This document shows, piece after piece, positions 7,731-17,074 of a stretch of DNA of 37,199 nucleotides. The DNA is taken from NCBI GenBank assembly GCA_903858275.1, contig CAIOIC010000038.1, positions 1-37,199 on the forward strand, in the 5' to 3' direction. A model generated the notes under the pieces. That model did not search any database. It worked only from the letters and a program-made list of their open reading frames with translations, and was not told the DNA's origin. Each line of letters opens with the position of its first letter. Position 1 is the first letter of the stretch. This stretch comes from an uncultured Verrucomicrobia subdivision 3 bacterium (GTDB taxonomy: Bacteria; Verrucomicrobiota; Verrucomicrobiia; Limisphaerales; UBA11358). Both the position numbers and the translations under genes were made by a program.

Positions 7731-8897
7731 ATGAAAATAACCAACGCAAAAACCTTCCTCGTTGAAGGGATCAAATACAACTGGACGCTCTTCAAAATCG
7801 AAACCGACTCCGGCATTCACGGCTGGGGCGAGGCCACGAACTGGCCGGGTTCCCCGCTCATCGAAGCTGCCTGCAAGCATGTCGGCGAGTTCATCATCGG
7901 GCAGGATGCCCGCAGGCTCGATTATCTCTGGACCAAGGTTTACCGCGACATGAACTGGCTCGGCCAGGCCGGGCCACTCCTCTCCGCCATCAGTGCGATG
8001 GATATTGCGCTTTGGGACATCAAGGGCAAGGCCGCGGGAATGCCAATTTACGACCTGCTCGGCGGTCTCTATCGAAAGAAAGTCCAACTCTACGCCAACT
8101 ACTGGTTCACCGGCGGAGGACACTCGCCCGAGGACTATGCGCGCCAGGCCAAGGAGACGGTGGCCAAGGGGTTCACCGCGCTGAAGTTCGACCCCTTTGC
8201 CCATGTGAACTACTGGTATGGCGAGGATTTGAGCGACAACAACGGCCTCACCGAAAAGCAAAAGCAGCTCGCATTGGATGTTGTGGCCGCGGTTGCCAAG
8301 GCCGCCGGCCCGGAAGTCGCCATCGCCATTGAGACCCATGCCTTCCTGAATGGCCCGACCGCCGTGGAAATGGCCAACCGCCTCGCAAAACTGGGCTTCA
8401 ACTGCATGTGGTATGAGGAACCCGCCCTGCCGGAATTTCCCGACGCCATCGCCGACATCCGCCGCAAGATCACGCTGCCGGTGTGCGTGGGCGAACGCCT
8501 CCACAGCCGATTCATGCTCCGCGCCGTCCTCGAGAAACAGGCGGCCGACATCGTCATGCCGGACATCACCCGCTGCGGTGGAATCAGCGAAATGCGCAAG
8601 ATGGCCAATCTCGCTGAGACCTACAATGTCCCAATCGCCCCGCACAACCCGAACGGCCCGATTTCGACCATCGCTTCGGCCCACACGATGGCAACCGTGC
8701 CTAATTTCTTCCGCCAAGAATTCATGGTCAACGATGTGCCGTGGCGGGACGGATGCCTCTCGCATCCGCTGCCGGTTTCCAATGGCTTCTTCGAGATACC
8801 CGATCGTCCCGGACTCGGCTTCGACATCGACGAGTCCGTCCTGCTGGCCCATCCGGGACTGCGCACCCGCCCAACCGACCGCACTTTTTACATCTGA
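7731..8897 (+). CDS. Enolase-superfamily sugar-acid dehydratase (MR/MLE type), paralogue 1
   Basis: The 388-residue protein belongs to the mandelate racemase/muconate lactonizing group. Its N-terminal capping domain (residues 1-120) contains GIHGWGEATNWPG and MDIALWDIKGKAAGMPIYDL. The barrel holds ETH (Glu201, His203), WYEEP (Glu229/230), GERLHSR (Glu255), PDITRCGG (Asp278) and IAPHNPNGP (His305). These positions match metal ligands and acid/base residues of galactonate-type dehydratases, with Glu201 replacing the usual Asp of DxH. Members remove water from aldonates or aldarates to give 2-keto-3-deoxy acids. ATG 7731 is chosen because the family N-terminus MKITxxxTF starts there; an upstream extension adds 29 unrelated residues. 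Its TGA overlaps the next ATG by one base. It differs strongly from the DgoD-like paralogue, so a different substrate is likely. Confidence 0.87.
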   Translation: MKITNAKTFLVEGIKYNWTLFKIETDSGIHGWGEATNWPGSPLIEAACKHVGEFIIGQDARRLDYLWTKVYRDMNWLGQAGPLLSAISAMDIALWDIKGKAAGMPIYDLLGGLYRKKVQLYANYWFTGGGHSPEDYARQAKETVAKGFTALKFDPFAHVNYWYGEDLSDNNGLTEKQKQLALDVVAAVAKAAGPEVAIAIETHAFLNGPTAVEMANRLAKLGFNCMWYEEPALPEFPDAIADIRRKITLPVCVGERLHSRFMLRAVLEKQAADIVMPDITRCGGISEMRKMANLAETYNVPIAPHNPNGPISTIASAHTMATVPNFFRQEFMVNDVPWRDGCLSHPLPVSNGFFEIPDRPGLGFDIDESVLLAHPGLRTRPTDRTFYI

Positions 8898-9592
8898 TGA
8901 ACCCGCTCTGGAAATCCGACGAGGAACTTTTTGCGCTCACCCGCCGCGAACTCTACACCGCCGTGGTGGGCGACATCATGGACATCCTCGGCCACAAACG
9001 CCAATTTCTTCCACCGACAATCCAGCCGCTGCGCGATGACATGGTTGTCATCGGCCGGGCCATGCCGGTCTTGGAAATGCACGATGAAGGAGGCGAGGGG
9101 CCGGGGCGTCACAGCGAGGTGGTCAACCGGCCTTTCGGCCTGATGCTCCCGGCCTTGGATGATTTGCAACCCGGCGAAGTCTACCTCTGCAGCGGCTCTT
9201 CACCTTCCTACGCGCTCTGGGGCGAACTAATGAGCATGGCGGCCACGAACCGTGGCGCTGTCGGCGCGGTGGTCAACGGCTATTCACGCGATACCAAGGG
9301 TATTCTTGCGCAGAACTTCGCCTGCTTCTCGATGGGCCGCTATTCCCAGGACCAACGCCCGCGCGGCAAGGTGGTGGACTTCCGCTGCACCATCAAATTC
9401 GGCGATGTGACCGTGCACCCCGACGATATCGTCTTCGGCGACCTGGACGGCGTTTGCGTCGTTCCGAAGGAAATCGAAACCGAAGTCTTCACCCAGGCCT
9501 TGGAAAAGGCCCGCGGCGAGAAACGCGTCTTCGAAGCGATCAAGGGCGGCATGAAAGCCCAGGAATCGTGGGACAAATTCGGCATCATGTGA
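8897..9592 (+). CDS. RraA-like / HMG-aldolase family protein
   Basis: The family contains 4-hydroxy-4-methyl-2-oxoglutarate and 4-carboxy-4-hydroxy-2-oxoadipate aldolases and RraA-type proteins. In this 231-residue product the recognisable core is SYALWGELMSMAATNRGAVG, then AVVNGYSRDTKGI and FGDVTVHPDDIVFGDLDGVC, ending in a helix rich in Glu/Lys. Arg131 and Asp132 of the xxRD motif are present, but the Asp that usually starts the DGxxRD motif of the aldolases is Asn127. The start is set at ATG 8897, which overlaps the preceding dehydratase stop (TGATG). Translational coupling and the location between two dehydratase genes suggest it acts on a keto-acid intermediate, as an aldolase or decarboxylase. 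Which reaction, or whether it is catalytic at all, cannot be decided. Confidence 0.83.
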   Translation: MNPLWKSDEELFALTRRELYTAVVGDIMDILGHKRQFLPPTIQPLRDDMVVIGRAMPVLEMHDEGGEGPGRHSEVVNRPFGLMLPALDDLQPGEVYLCSGSSPSYALWGELMSMAATNRGAVGAVVNGYSRDTKGILAQNFACFSMGRYSQDQRPRGKVVDFRCTIKFGDVTVHPDDIVFGDLDGVCVVPKEIETEVFTQALEKARGEKRVFEAIKGGMKAQESWDKFGIM

Positions 9593-9594
9593 CC

Positions 9595-10713
9595 ATGAAA
9601 ATCACCAGACTCGAAACCTTCCACATCCGGCCGCGCTGGCTGTTTCTGAAAGTCCACACCGACGCCGGCATTGTCGGCTGGGGTGAGCCGGTGCTTGAGG
9701 GGCGCGCCCGCACGGTCGAGACGGCCGTTCAGGAACTGGGGCGCATCCTCATCGGCGAGGACCCGACGCGCATCGAGCATCTCTGGCAGAAATGCTACCG
9801 TGGCGGCTTTTATCGCGGAGGGCCGATCCTCACCTCGGCGCTTTCGGGCATTGAGCAGGCGCTTTGGGACATCAAGGGCAAGGCGGCGGGATTGCCGGTG
9901 CATGATCTGCTGGGCGGGCGTGTGCGCGACAGGATTCGCCTCTACGGCTGGCTCAACATCGCCGGCACCGGTGATTATGTTTCGGAGGTGGCCAAAGCGG
10001 TGGGCAACCGGGAGTTCACGGCTTACAAATTTGTGCCCGTGCCGGCCTGCGAGCCTGTCGAGACACCGCGCTTCATCGACGAGGTGGTCGAGACCGTCGC
10101 CAACCTGCGCAAGACTCTTGGCAATGACATCGACATGGCGCTCGATTTCCATGGCCGTTGCACGCCGGCGGTGGCGAAGCAACTTTGCCGCGCGCTCGAA
10201 CCATTTCGCCCGATGTTCATCGAAGAGCCTGTGCTGCCGACCAACCCGCGGGCGATGAGGGAAATCAAAGAGTCCACGACCATTCCGATCGCCGCCGGTG
10301 AGCGCCTTTTCACGCGCTGGGATTTCAGCGACCTACTGCACAGCCAGTCGGTCTCAATCATCCAGCCCGACCTGTCGCATGTCGGAGGCATCTTCGAAGC
10401 GCGCAAGATTGCCGCGATGGCCGAGATCCACGATATCGTCATCGCCCCACATTGCCCGCTCGGCCCGATCGCGCTGGCCTCCTGCCTGCAGCTTGATGCC
10501 TGCACGCCGAATTTCCTCTGCCAGGAGCACCTCACGCTCGGCGAGGGGATTCTCAAGGAGCCGATCCAGGTGGAGAAGGGCTACGCCCTGATTCCAGACA
10601 AGCCCGGACTCGGCGTCGAGGTGGACGAGGAGAAACTTGAGAAACTTGTTTTCGACGGGATCTGGGAGACGCCACAATTCGCCCGCAAAGACGGCTCGAT
10701 CACCGAGTGGTGA
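9595..10713 (+). CDS. dgoD: D-galactonate dehydratase-like enolase-superfamily enzyme
   Basis: The 372-residue protein has the length and landmarks of DgoD throughout. These are GWGEPVLEGRARTVETAVQE near residue 30, GFYRGGPI at 71-78, LDFHGR with Asp184/His186, FIEEPVLP with Glu210, AAGERLFTR with Glu236, QPDLSHVGG with Asp259 and APHCPLGPIAL with His286. DgoD converts D-galactonate to 2-keto-3-deoxy-galactonate in the De Ley-Doudoroff route. The kinase and aldolase needed next are both downstream. The barrel Lys-x-Asn segment of E. coli DgoD reads YKFVPVPACEP here, so a related aldonate is possible. ATG 9595 lies 2 bp after the previous stop; a frame-extending upstream start was rejected because it overlaps the RraA-like gene and adds low-quality sequence. 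Confidence 0.9.
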   Translation: MKITRLETFHIRPRWLFLKVHTDAGIVGWGEPVLEGRARTVETAVQELGRILIGEDPTRIEHLWQKCYRGGFYRGGPILTSALSGIEQALWDIKGKAAGLPVHDLLGGRVRDRIRLYGWLNIAGTGDYVSEVAKAVGNREFTAYKFVPVPACEPVETPRFIDEVVETVANLRKTLGNDIDMALDFHGRCTPAVAKQLCRALEPFRPMFIEEPVLPTNPRAMREIKESTTIPIAAGERLFTRWDFSDLLHSQSVSIIQPDLSHVGGIFEARKIAAMAEIHDIVIAPHCPLGPIALASCLQLDACTPNFLCQEHLTLGEGILKEPIQVEKGYALIPDKPGLGVEVDEEKLEKLVFDGIWETPQFARKDGSITEW

Positions 10714-10735
10714 AATTCCAAACAAACACAACATC

Positions 10736-11185
10736 ATGATCCTCGACACCCTGGAAAACTCCCAGCCCTACGAAAGCCTCCACCCGCTATTTGGGGCGGC
10801 TTTCAAACACCTGCGCGAACTTGCCGCACGTTCGGACCTGCCGGACGGGCGCATCGATCTGGATGGCGAGAGCCTGTTCGCCATGGTCATTCGCGGCAGC
10901 GGAAAAACCCCGGATGAGGTGCGCAACGAGACGCACCGCCGCTACATCGACATCCAGTTTGGCGCAGAGGGCGTGGACCGCATCGGCTGGATGCCGGTCA
11001 CGGAATGCCGGCAGCCCAAAGGCTACGATCCGGACAAGGACGTGGAATTCTACGACGACACCCCTGGCACCTGGTTCGAACTCGGGCCGAACCAGTTCGC
11101 GATTTTCTTCCCATCGGATGCCCACGCGCCGATGGCCAACACGGGCAAGGACCTGACGAAAATCGTCATCAAAGTGGAGGTTTAA
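10736..11185 (+). CDS. YhcH/YjgK/YiaL (DUF386) family protein, probable sugar anomerase/isomerase
   Basis: The 149-residue product matches the DUF386 beta-barrel family. Typical elements are NETHRRYIDIQF with the conserved His, DVEFYDDTPGTWFELGPNQ, and FAIFFPSDAHAPMA with a second metal-binding His. The end, TKIVIKVEV, is the usual final strand. Characterised relatives (NanQ, formerly YhcH, of the sialic-acid pathway, and EbgC of the ebg operon) have been linked to sugar handling, NanQ as a sialic-acid anomerase. In this operon it may open or epimerise the released acidic sugar before dehydration; that is inference. The start at ATG 10736 gives the family N-terminus MILDTLEN. It lies 22 bp after dgoD and 13 bp before the KDPG-type aldolase gene. 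Confidence 0.85.
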   Translation: MILDTLENSQPYESLHPLFGAAFKHLRELAARSDLPDGRIDLDGESLFAMVIRGSGKTPDEVRNETHRRYIDIQFGAEGVDRIGWMPVTECRQPKGYDPDKDVEFYDDTPGTWFELGPNQFAIFFPSDAHAPMANTGKDLTKIVIKVEV

Positions 11186-11198
11186 ACTTTCTTAATCC

Positions 11199-11852
11199 AT
11201 GAACAGCGCATTCCCCGAACCGCTCCTCGAAAAAGTCCGTCAGCAGAAAATCATCGCCGTGGTGGTGATTGACGATGCGGAAGCCGCCGTGCCGCTCGCC
11301 CGCGCCCTGCTCGATGGCGGCATCTCAGCCATCGAACTCACCTTGCGCACACCCTCGGCATTCGAATCGCTGCAGCGCATCCGCGAGCATTGCCCGGAAA
11401 TGACGGCGGGCCTCGGCACGGTGATCTCAACCGCTCAGGTGGAAAAAGCCGCGGCCGCCGGCGCCGCATTCGCCGTGGCCCCCGGCCTGAATCCGAAGGT
11501 CGTTCTCGCGGCGCAAGCGGCGGACTTGCCGTTCGCTCCGGGCATCGTCACGCCCTCGGACATCGAGTGCGCGTTTGAACTTGGCTGCAAGCTGCTCAAG
11601 TTTTTCCCGGCCGAGCCCAGCGGCGGCATTGCCTATCTGAATTCGATGGCCGGCCCCTACGCGCATCTAGGCCTCGAATACATTCCGCTCGGCGGCTTGG
11701 ATGAGAACAACTTCACCCGCTATCTCGCCCTGAAAAACGTGCCCGCCGTGGGTGGCTCGTGGATCGCACCGCGCGATCTGATCCAAAACAAAGCCTGGAC
11801 CACCATCACCGGCAACGCCCGGCGGGCCATCGAAAAGACTCAGAATTTATGA
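11199..11852 (+). CDS. eda: 2-keto-3-deoxy-6-phospho(galacto/glu)conate aldolase
   Basis: This class I aldolase splits KDPG or its galacto epimer into pyruvate and glyceraldehyde-3-phosphate. The 217-residue protein shows the family signatures: AIELTLRTP with Glu46 and Arg50, AGLGTVIS, FAVAPGLNP, and KLLKFFPAEPSGG with the Schiff-base Lys134. The phosphate-binding end reads PLGGLDENN and PAVGGSWIAP. It lies directly before the kinase gene, sharing a 4-bp ATGA overlap, so translation is probably coupled. With the DgoD-like enzyme upstream this completes a De Ley-Doudoroff-type branch. DgoA and Eda cannot be told apart from sequence alone. Confidence 0.92.
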   Translation: MNSAFPEPLLEKVRQQKIIAVVVIDDAEAAVPLARALLDGGISAIELTLRTPSAFESLQRIREHCPEMTAGLGTVISTAQVEKAAAAGAAFAVAPGLNPKVVLAAQAADLPFAPGIVTPSDIECAFELGCKLLKFFPAEPSGGIAYLNSMAGPYAHLGLEYIPLGGLDENNFTRYLALKNVPAVGGSWIAPRDLIQNKAWTTITGNARRAIEKTQNL

Positions 11853-12946
11853 ATCACAAGACCATCGTCACCTTCGGTGAAATCATGGGGCGGCTCTGCC
11901 CGTCCGGCCACCTGCGTTTCGTGCAAGCCATGCCCGGCACGCTCGAACTCACCTTCGCGGGCGCGGAGGCCAACGTCGCCGCCTCGCTCGCCATTTTCGG
12001 GGCGAACGCCCGCTTCGTCACCGCCCTTCCGAACAATGTGCTCGGCGACTCCTGCGTGCGCACCTTGCGCGGGCTCGGCGTGGACACCTCCCTAATTGTT
12101 CGCACAAAGAGCGGCCGTCTCGGCCTCTATTTCGTCGAGAAAGGCGCCAACCAGCGTCCGAGCAATGTCGTTTACGACCGCGCCCACAGCTCGATCGCCG
12201 AGGCCAGTGCGGCGGACTTCGACTGGGCTGCCATTTTCCAAGGCGCAGGCTGGCTCCACACCACGGGCATCACCCCGGCGCTCTCGCGCAAGGCCTTCGA
12301 ATCCTGCCTCGCCGCAGTCCGCGCCGCCAAGGCCGCCGGGATGACGGTTTCCTGCGACCTGAACTTCCGCAAAAAACTCTGGGACTGGGAACCGGGCACC
12401 AAGTCCACCGAACTCGCCCGCCGCAGCGTGAGCGAAATCCTGCCGCATGTGGATGTCTGCATTGCCAACGAGGAGGACGCGGCCGATGTGCTGGGCATCC
12501 ACGCCGAGGGCGGCGACATCCATGGCGGCCAGCTTGCCATCGCGCACTACCCCGAAGTCGCCAGGGAAATCATCCGGCAATTCCCCAACATCCGCCAAGT
12601 CGCGATCACGCTGCGCGAAAGCCTTTCCGCCTCGCACAACAACTGGGGCGCGATGCTCTATGACGCCGCCTCCGATCAAGCGTTCTTCGCCCCGCTTCAG
12701 GACGGCAGCTACGCCCCCTACGAGATCCGTAACATCGTGGACCGCGTCGGCGGCGGCGACAGCTTCGGGGCCGGTTTGGTCTTCGCGCTAAACACGCCCG
12801 AACTCTCCGCTCCGGAACAGGCGATCCGTTTTGCCGTGGCCGCCTCGTGCCTCGCGCACTCGATCGAAGGCGACTTCAACTTCTCCAGCCGCGCCGAAGT
12901 CGAGGCGCTCATGGGCGGCAACGCCTCGGGACGCGTCGTCCGCTGA
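11849..12946 (+). CDS. kdgK: PfkB-family 2-keto-3-deoxygluconate/galactonate kinase
   Basis: The product of 365 residues is a ribokinase-like sugar kinase. The N-terminal part has VTFGEIMGRLCPSGHLRF and FAGAEANVAASLAIFG, typical of KDG kinases. The C-terminal PfkB signature is VDRVGGGDSFGAGLVFAL, with catalytic base Asp304. It should phosphorylate 2-keto-3-deoxy-gluconate or -galactonate with ATP to feed the aldolase whose gene it overlaps (ATGA at 11849-11852). A rather long insert around residues 205-240 (VLGIHAEGGDIHGGQL) is unusual compared with short PfkB kinases. E. coli DgoK is from another fold family, so this would be a non-orthologous equivalent if galactonate is the substrate. Confidence 0.88.
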   Translation: MNHKTIVTFGEIMGRLCPSGHLRFVQAMPGTLELTFAGAEANVAASLAIFGANARFVTALPNNVLGDSCVRTLRGLGVDTSLIVRTKSGRLGLYFVEKGANQRPSNVVYDRAHSSIAEASAADFDWAAIFQGAGWLHTTGITPALSRKAFESCLAAVRAAKAAGMTVSCDLNFRKKLWDWEPGTKSTELARRSVSEILPHVDVCIANEEDAADVLGIHAEGGDIHGGQLAIAHYPEVAREIIRQFPNIRQVAITLRESLSASHNNWGAMLYDAASDQAFFAPLQDGSYAPYEIRNIVDRVGGGDSFGAGLVFALNTPELSAPEQAIRFAVAASCLAHSIEGDFNFSSRAEVEALMGGNASGRVVR

Positions 12947-12972
12947 AATCATTCTCAAAACATCCATCCAAC

Positions 12973-13935
12973 ATGAAAAAAGTCCTCATCACCAACCATG
13001 TCCCCGACGACCATCTCGAGCCCTTGCTCGGGCTGGCGGAAATCATCAAGGGTCCCTCGGGCGGTCCGATGTGCTCGCGCGCGGAGGTTCTGGCCCTCGC
13101 GCCGGAACTCTTCGCCATCATCAACCAGCACGAACTTACGGTGGACCGCGAACTTCTTGCCGCGGCGCCGAACCTGCGCATCGTGGCCAACGTCGCCATC
13201 GGCTACAACAACCTCGACATCGCCGCGCTCGACGAAGCCGGCGTCTGGGGCGTCAACTGCCCGGGCGTCTTCGCGGAATCGGCGGCCGACCACACTCTGG
13301 CACTGCTGTTGGCGGTTGCCCGCCGCGTGACCGAGGCCGATGCCTATGTGCGTTCCGGCCAATGGGCGAAGGATGGTTTCCAACCCGGCCCTTGGGATGG
13401 AATGCTGTTAGGAGGCAAAACCATCGGAATCGTCGGCTTCGGTCAAATCGGCCGGGCCGTGGCCAAGCGCGCCGAGGCCTTCGGCATGCCGATTATTTTC
13501 CATGACGCCACCAGGCACGACGACCCGCGCTATCGCCCGCTCGAAGCCTTGCTGGCGGAAGCCGACGTGGTCAGCCTGCACGTGCCGCTGCTGCCGGAAA
13601 CCCGTCATCTTCTCAACGAACGCACCATCGCACTCATGAAACGTGGAGCCATCGTGCTCAACCTTGCGCGTGGCCCGGTGGTGGACGAGAGCGCCCTGGC
13701 CACCGCGCTCGCCAGCGGACATCTCGGCGGAGCCGGCATGGATGTCGCCGAGAACGAACCGAAAATCCATCCCGGTCTCCTCGCACAGAAGAATGTCGTC
13801 TTCACCCCGCACATCGGCGGCGGGACCATCGAAAGCCGCAAGCGGGCGCGCCTCACCTGCGCCCGCAATGTCGCCGAGGTCCTCCAAAGCCGCCCGCCAC
13901 TCAATCCAGTGAATCGCCCCATCCGATACCGATAG
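12973..13935 (+). CDS. D-2-hydroxyacid dehydrogenase, GhrB/2-ketogluconate reductase-like
   Basis: The 320-residue protein has the glyoxylate/hydroxypyruvate/2-ketoaldonate reductase pattern. Substrate-loop residues are in [12 protein letters not shown], the Rossmann motif is [18 protein letters not shown], and the triad consists of Arg233 (LARGPVVDE), Glu262 (AENEP) and His280 (TPHIGGG). GhrB-like enzymes reduce glyoxylate, hydroxypyruvate or 2-keto-gluconate with NADPH. In this locus it could remove an aldehyde or keto product of the aldolases, or interconvert a 2-keto-aldonate and an aldonate. ATG 12973 opens the natural N-terminus [13 protein letters not shown]; the longer frame upstream overlaps the kinase gene and is rejected. 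It sits 26 bp after the kinase and 23 bp before the transporter. Confidence 0.88.
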   Translation: MKKVLITNHVPDDHLEPLLGLAEIIKGPSGGPMCSRAEVLALAPELFAIINQHELTVDRELLAAAPNLRIVANVAIGYNNLDIAALDEAGVWGVNCPGVFAESAADHTLALLLAVARRVTEADAYVRSGQWAKDGFQPGPWDGMLLGGKTIGIVGFGQIGRAVAKRAEAFGMPIIFHDATRHDDPRYRPLEALLAEADVVSLHVPLLPETRHLLNERTIALMKRGAIVLNLARGPVVDESALATALASGHLGGAGMDVAENEPKIHPGLLAQKNVVFTPHIGGGTIESRKRARLTCARNVAEVLQSRPPLNPVNRPIRYR

Positions 13936-13958
13936 CTATCTCAATTTCCAAAAACACC

Positions 13959-15227
13959 ATGAACCCACCCCATACCACCCACGTCCGCTACAAGGTGATC
14001 GCTTTTGCGGTCGCGCTCGCCGCAGTCACTTATCTGGATCGCGCGTGCATCGGCACGTGCGCGCCGGACATCATGCGCGATCTCGGCTTGAGCAAAAATC
14101 AGATGAGCCTCGTTTATAGCGCGTTTGCGCTGGCCTATGCACTTTTTGAAATCCCCACGGCGTGGTGGGCCGACCGGCGCGGCACGCGCCATGTGCTGAC
14201 GCGAATCGTGGTCTGGTGGTCGGCATTCACGATGCTGATTGCGGGGGCCTGGAACTTCGTCTCGCTGCTGGTGATGAATTTTCTATTCGGCTGCGGCGAA
14301 GCGGGCGCGTGGCCGAGCGTGGCGCGGACGTTTTCGCGCTGGGTGCCGCGGACGGAGCGCGGTCGAGTGCAAGGCATCTTTTTCAGCGGCGCACATCTGG
14401 CCGGTGGCCTGACGCCGCTGCTGGTGATTTGGCTGACACAAACCCTGCACTTAAATTGGCGAACGGTGTTTTTGATGTTCGGCACAATCGGCGTCGTGTG
14501 GGCGGTGACGTGGTTTCGCTGGTTCCGCAACGATCCTTCGGAGCACCCGCAGGTTTCACCGGCGGAGCTGGAAAAAATCGTCGCCGATCGCGCGCCGGTG
14601 GGCGCCCACCACGAAGGCTGGGCGTATTGGAAACGACTGCTCAGCCATCCCAATACCCTGCCGCTTTGTCTGATGTATTTTCCGAACAGCTATGCGTTTT
14701 ATTTTTGCATCACGTGGCTACCGACGTATCTGAGAGAAAAGCACGGCATGGATGCGTTGCAGCTCGGCCTGTTCGCGGGTTTGCCGTTGATCCTGAGCGT
14801 GGGCGGCGATTTATTCGGCGGCGTCGCGACGGATCTGCTCACGCGTCGCTTTGGACTGCGAATTGGCCGGTGTGGCTTGGGGGCGACGGCCTACGTGCTG
14901 GCAGGCTCATCCATGATTCTGGCGACGATGGTGCCGCAGCCGTTGCTGGCGGCAACGCTGATTGCCACGGCCGTGGCAGCGAGCATGTTCACGCTCAGCG
15001 CGTCGTGGAGCACCTGCCTCGACATCGGAGGCAATCACGCCGGTGTCGTCAGCGCCGCGATGAACACCTCCGGTGCGTTGAGTTCGGTAATTAGTCCGCT
15101 AATGGTGACGTGGCTGCTGAGCAGCTTTGGCACTTGGAATGCACCGTTGTATCTAATGGGTGGACTTTTCCTCGGCGGCGCTGTCTGCTGGGGACTGATT
15201 GATCCACGCAAACGAATCTTTGATTAA
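13959..15227 (+). CDS. MFS transporter, anion:cation symporter type (hexuronate/aldonate uptake)
   Basis: The 422-residue inner-membrane protein has about 12 hydrophobic helices. The N-terminal half carries [20 protein letters not shown] and [20 protein letters not shown], followed by [20 protein letters not shown], segments typical of the ACS family (ExuT, GudP, DgoT). Such carriers import hexuronates, glucarate or galactonate with protons. It is the only obvious importer of the locus and lies between the cytoplasmic enzymes and the two secreted sialidase-fold proteins, with only 5 bp to the next ATG. This supports uptake of the acidic sugar released outside. The substrate is inferred from context only. 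Confidence 0.9.
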   Translation: MNPPHTTHVRYKVIAFAVALAAVTYLDRACIGTCAPDIMRDLGLSKNQMSLVYSAFALAYALFEIPTAWWADRRGTRHVLTRIVVWWSAFTMLIAGAWNFVSLLVMNFLFGCGEAGAWPSVARTFSRWVPRTERGRVQGIFFSGAHLAGGLTPLLVIWLTQTLHLNWRTVFLMFGTIGVVWAVTWFRWFRNDPSEHPQVSPAELEKIVADRAPVGAHHEGWAYWKRLLSHPNTLPLCLMYFPNSYAFYFCITWLPTYLREKHGMDALQLGLFAGLPLILSVGGDLFGGVATDLLTRRFGLRIGRCGLGATAYVLAGSSMILATMVPQPLLAATLIATAVAASMFTLSASWSTCLDIGGNHAGVVSAAMNTSGALSSVISPLMVTWLLSSFGTWNAPLYLMGGLFLGGAVCWGLIDPRKRIFD

Positions 15228-15232
15228 TCAAT

Positions 15233-17071
15233 ATGAAACGCCTCCTTTGTCTTGTTCTCGGGACCGCCGCGCTTTCAGGTGCGGCTAGGGCGGCGGAGCG
15301 AACCTACGACTTCTATCAGCCACAGGTGAAGCACGTCACGCTTCACGAGGGCAAGCTGGCGGAGGGACACTACGCCTACAACCACATGGCGTCAGTGGAA
15401 TGGTTTGATGGACGGTTTCACGCCGTCTGGGGTGGCCACGCCGAAACCCATCTCGAAGGCAAGCCGGGACAAGTCAACCTATGGTCCACAAGCACGAACT
15501 TCGAGCAATGGAGTGCGCCACAGAAACTCGCTCATGCCGGACCGGGCGCCTTGCCACCGGATCCTCAAGGTGTCCAGTGGCAGCCGAACCTGCTCAACTT
15601 CCACGACCGCCAGCTCTGGTGCGTCTGGTCGTTCAACAGCAAGAATCCCGACCTCGACGGCCTCTATCTCAGCACGCTGGAGAAAGGCAGCCAAGACTGG
15701 AAGCATCGACGAATCCAACGCCGGCAGGAAGCGAATGGCTTCTCTTGTTCCATCTTCGCCAGCCAGAATCCCGTGCTCCTGACATCCGGCCGCGTGCTCG
15801 CGCCGGTCACGCTGAACTACCGGGATCCGAAACATGATTCTGGTGGCGGCCATTCAACCAACAGCATTGTCCGTCGCTTCAACGCCTGTTTCTACACCGA
15901 TGACGGCGGCGCAACGTGGCAATGCTCGAACCCAATCAGCTCCGTGGAGGATGCCGAGGCGCAGTGGGAGCCGTTCTTCTACGAGCAAAGCGACGGGAAA
16001 ATCCGCGCCTACATGCGCAACTTCACCAAAGGCATCCCGTCCGGCACACAATGGCGGCTGACGACCGTTGGCACCGGTGCCGCGACAAACACGCCGGTGA
16101 ATTTTCCCAATGACCCGGCTTATTCGTTCATGGAGACAGTCAATTGCCGACCACAAATCTTCCGGCTCGACGGCGGGCGCTATTGCCTGTTGCAACAGGA
16201 TGCGTTTGTAAACCATCGCGATTACTCGACCCGGCTGAACATCGCGCTGAACTTCAGCCACAGCGGCGCGGATGATTTCGTTGCTGGCCCGCCCGTATCG
16301 CGGACAAACATCATCAGCGCCTATCCGCAAGGTGTCGCGCATGACGGCAACATCTACCTCGCCTACAGTGCCGGCCCCGGCAATCAGGTGCGCAGTATTG
16401 AAGGCGCCATTGTCTCTCCCGCACCTAAAGCCGACCGCTACTACGTATGGCCGCGATCAAAAGAACTGATCACGATGCAGGATATCAGGGACGAGGCTGG
16501 GAAGAAGAAGGTCATCCGCGCCAATCCTGATGCGCGCACTGCGCTGGCTCGGGTGAAAACAACCGAGCAGCGCAAGACGCTCCAGTTCAGCGCGCGCGCC
16601 AGTGCCGGCGTGGACATTGACCCGGTGGATTTCGCCGCCGACCAGTCGTTGGAATTCCGCTTCGAGACGAAAGTGCTGCGACTCCAGCCGGCCGGCTTGT
16701 TGGTTTTTTGTTCGCTGGGCGACCGCATTCCCATCCGTCTCGGCATGCCGGCCAATCGCCCCGGCAAACTCTACGCCTACACGCGCAACCAATGGGTGCC
16801 GGTCGGCGATTTTCCGATGCAGCAGTGGCACACGCTGCGCGTCACCGTGCGCGGCACGGATTTTTCCGTCACCGTGAACAACCAGCCGCCGAAGACGTTC
16901 CCGAACCCAATCGTGAATCCAACGCCGCGTCTCTACCTCGGCGACGGCTTCGAGGTGGACTACATCTACAGCCTCTCCGGCTCCGAATTTTTGGTGGACC
17001 TCGGCTCGCTCCGCAGTCAGGTTCTGCCCGGACGACCAGTAAATGAGCCGTCCAAAATAACATTAAACTGA
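15233..17071 (+). CDS. Secreted sialidase-fold (BNR) protein with C-terminal jelly roll
   Basis: A signal peptide (MKRLLCLVLGTAALSGAARA) precedes a beta-propeller-like region of about 420 residues. One clear Asp-box is seen (YTDDGGATW, about residue 225), with repeated Trp-rich blade motifs such as DGRFHAVWGGHAE and LWCVWSFNSKNPD. Residues about 445-610 look like a ConA-type beta-sandwich (LEFRFETKVLRLQPAGLL, then WHTLRVTVRGTDFSVTVNNQ). Sialidase-superfamily folds occur in exo-sialidases, but also in other glycosidases and in polysaccharide lyases. The gene follows the MFS transporter by 5 bp and precedes a second propeller gene by 3 bp, so it is surely cotranscribed. It may release the acidic sugar the operon consumes. 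Arg-triad residues of true sialidases could not be confirmed by eye. Confidence 0.75.
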   Translation: MKRLLCLVLGTAALSGAARAAERTYDFYQPQVKHVTLHEGKLAEGHYAYNHMASVEWFDGRFHAVWGGHAETHLEGKPGQVNLWSTSTNFEQWSAPQKLAHAGPGALPPDPQGVQWQPNLLNFHDRQLWCVWSFNSKNPDLDGLYLSTLEKGSQDWKHRRIQRRQEANGFSCSIFASQNPVLLTSGRVLAPVTLNYRDPKHDSGGGHSTNSIVRRFNACFYTDDGGATWQCSNPISSVEDAEAQWEPFFYEQSDGKIRAYMRNFTKGIPSGTQWRLTTVGTGAATNTPVNFPNDPAYSFMETVNCRPQIFRLDGGRYCLLQQDAFVNHRDYSTRLNIALNFSHSGADDFVAGPPVSRTNIISAYPQGVAHDGNIYLAYSAGPGNQVRSIEGAIVSPAPKADRYYVWPRSKELITMQDIRDEAGKKKVIRANPDARTALARVKTTEQRKTLQFSARASAGVDIDPVDFAADQSLEFRFETKVLRLQPAGLLVFCSLGDRIPIRLGMPANRPGKLYAYTRNQWVPVGDFPMQQWHTLRVTVRGTDFSVTVNNQPPKTFPNPIVNPTPRLYLGDGFEVDYIYSLSGSEFLVDLGSLRSQVLPGRPVNEPSKITLN

Positions 17072-17074
17072 ACT

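Noticed and set aside
7728..8852. 374-codon minus-strand frame
   Set aside because: It is antisense to the enolase-superfamily dehydratase gene, which has all expected motifs.
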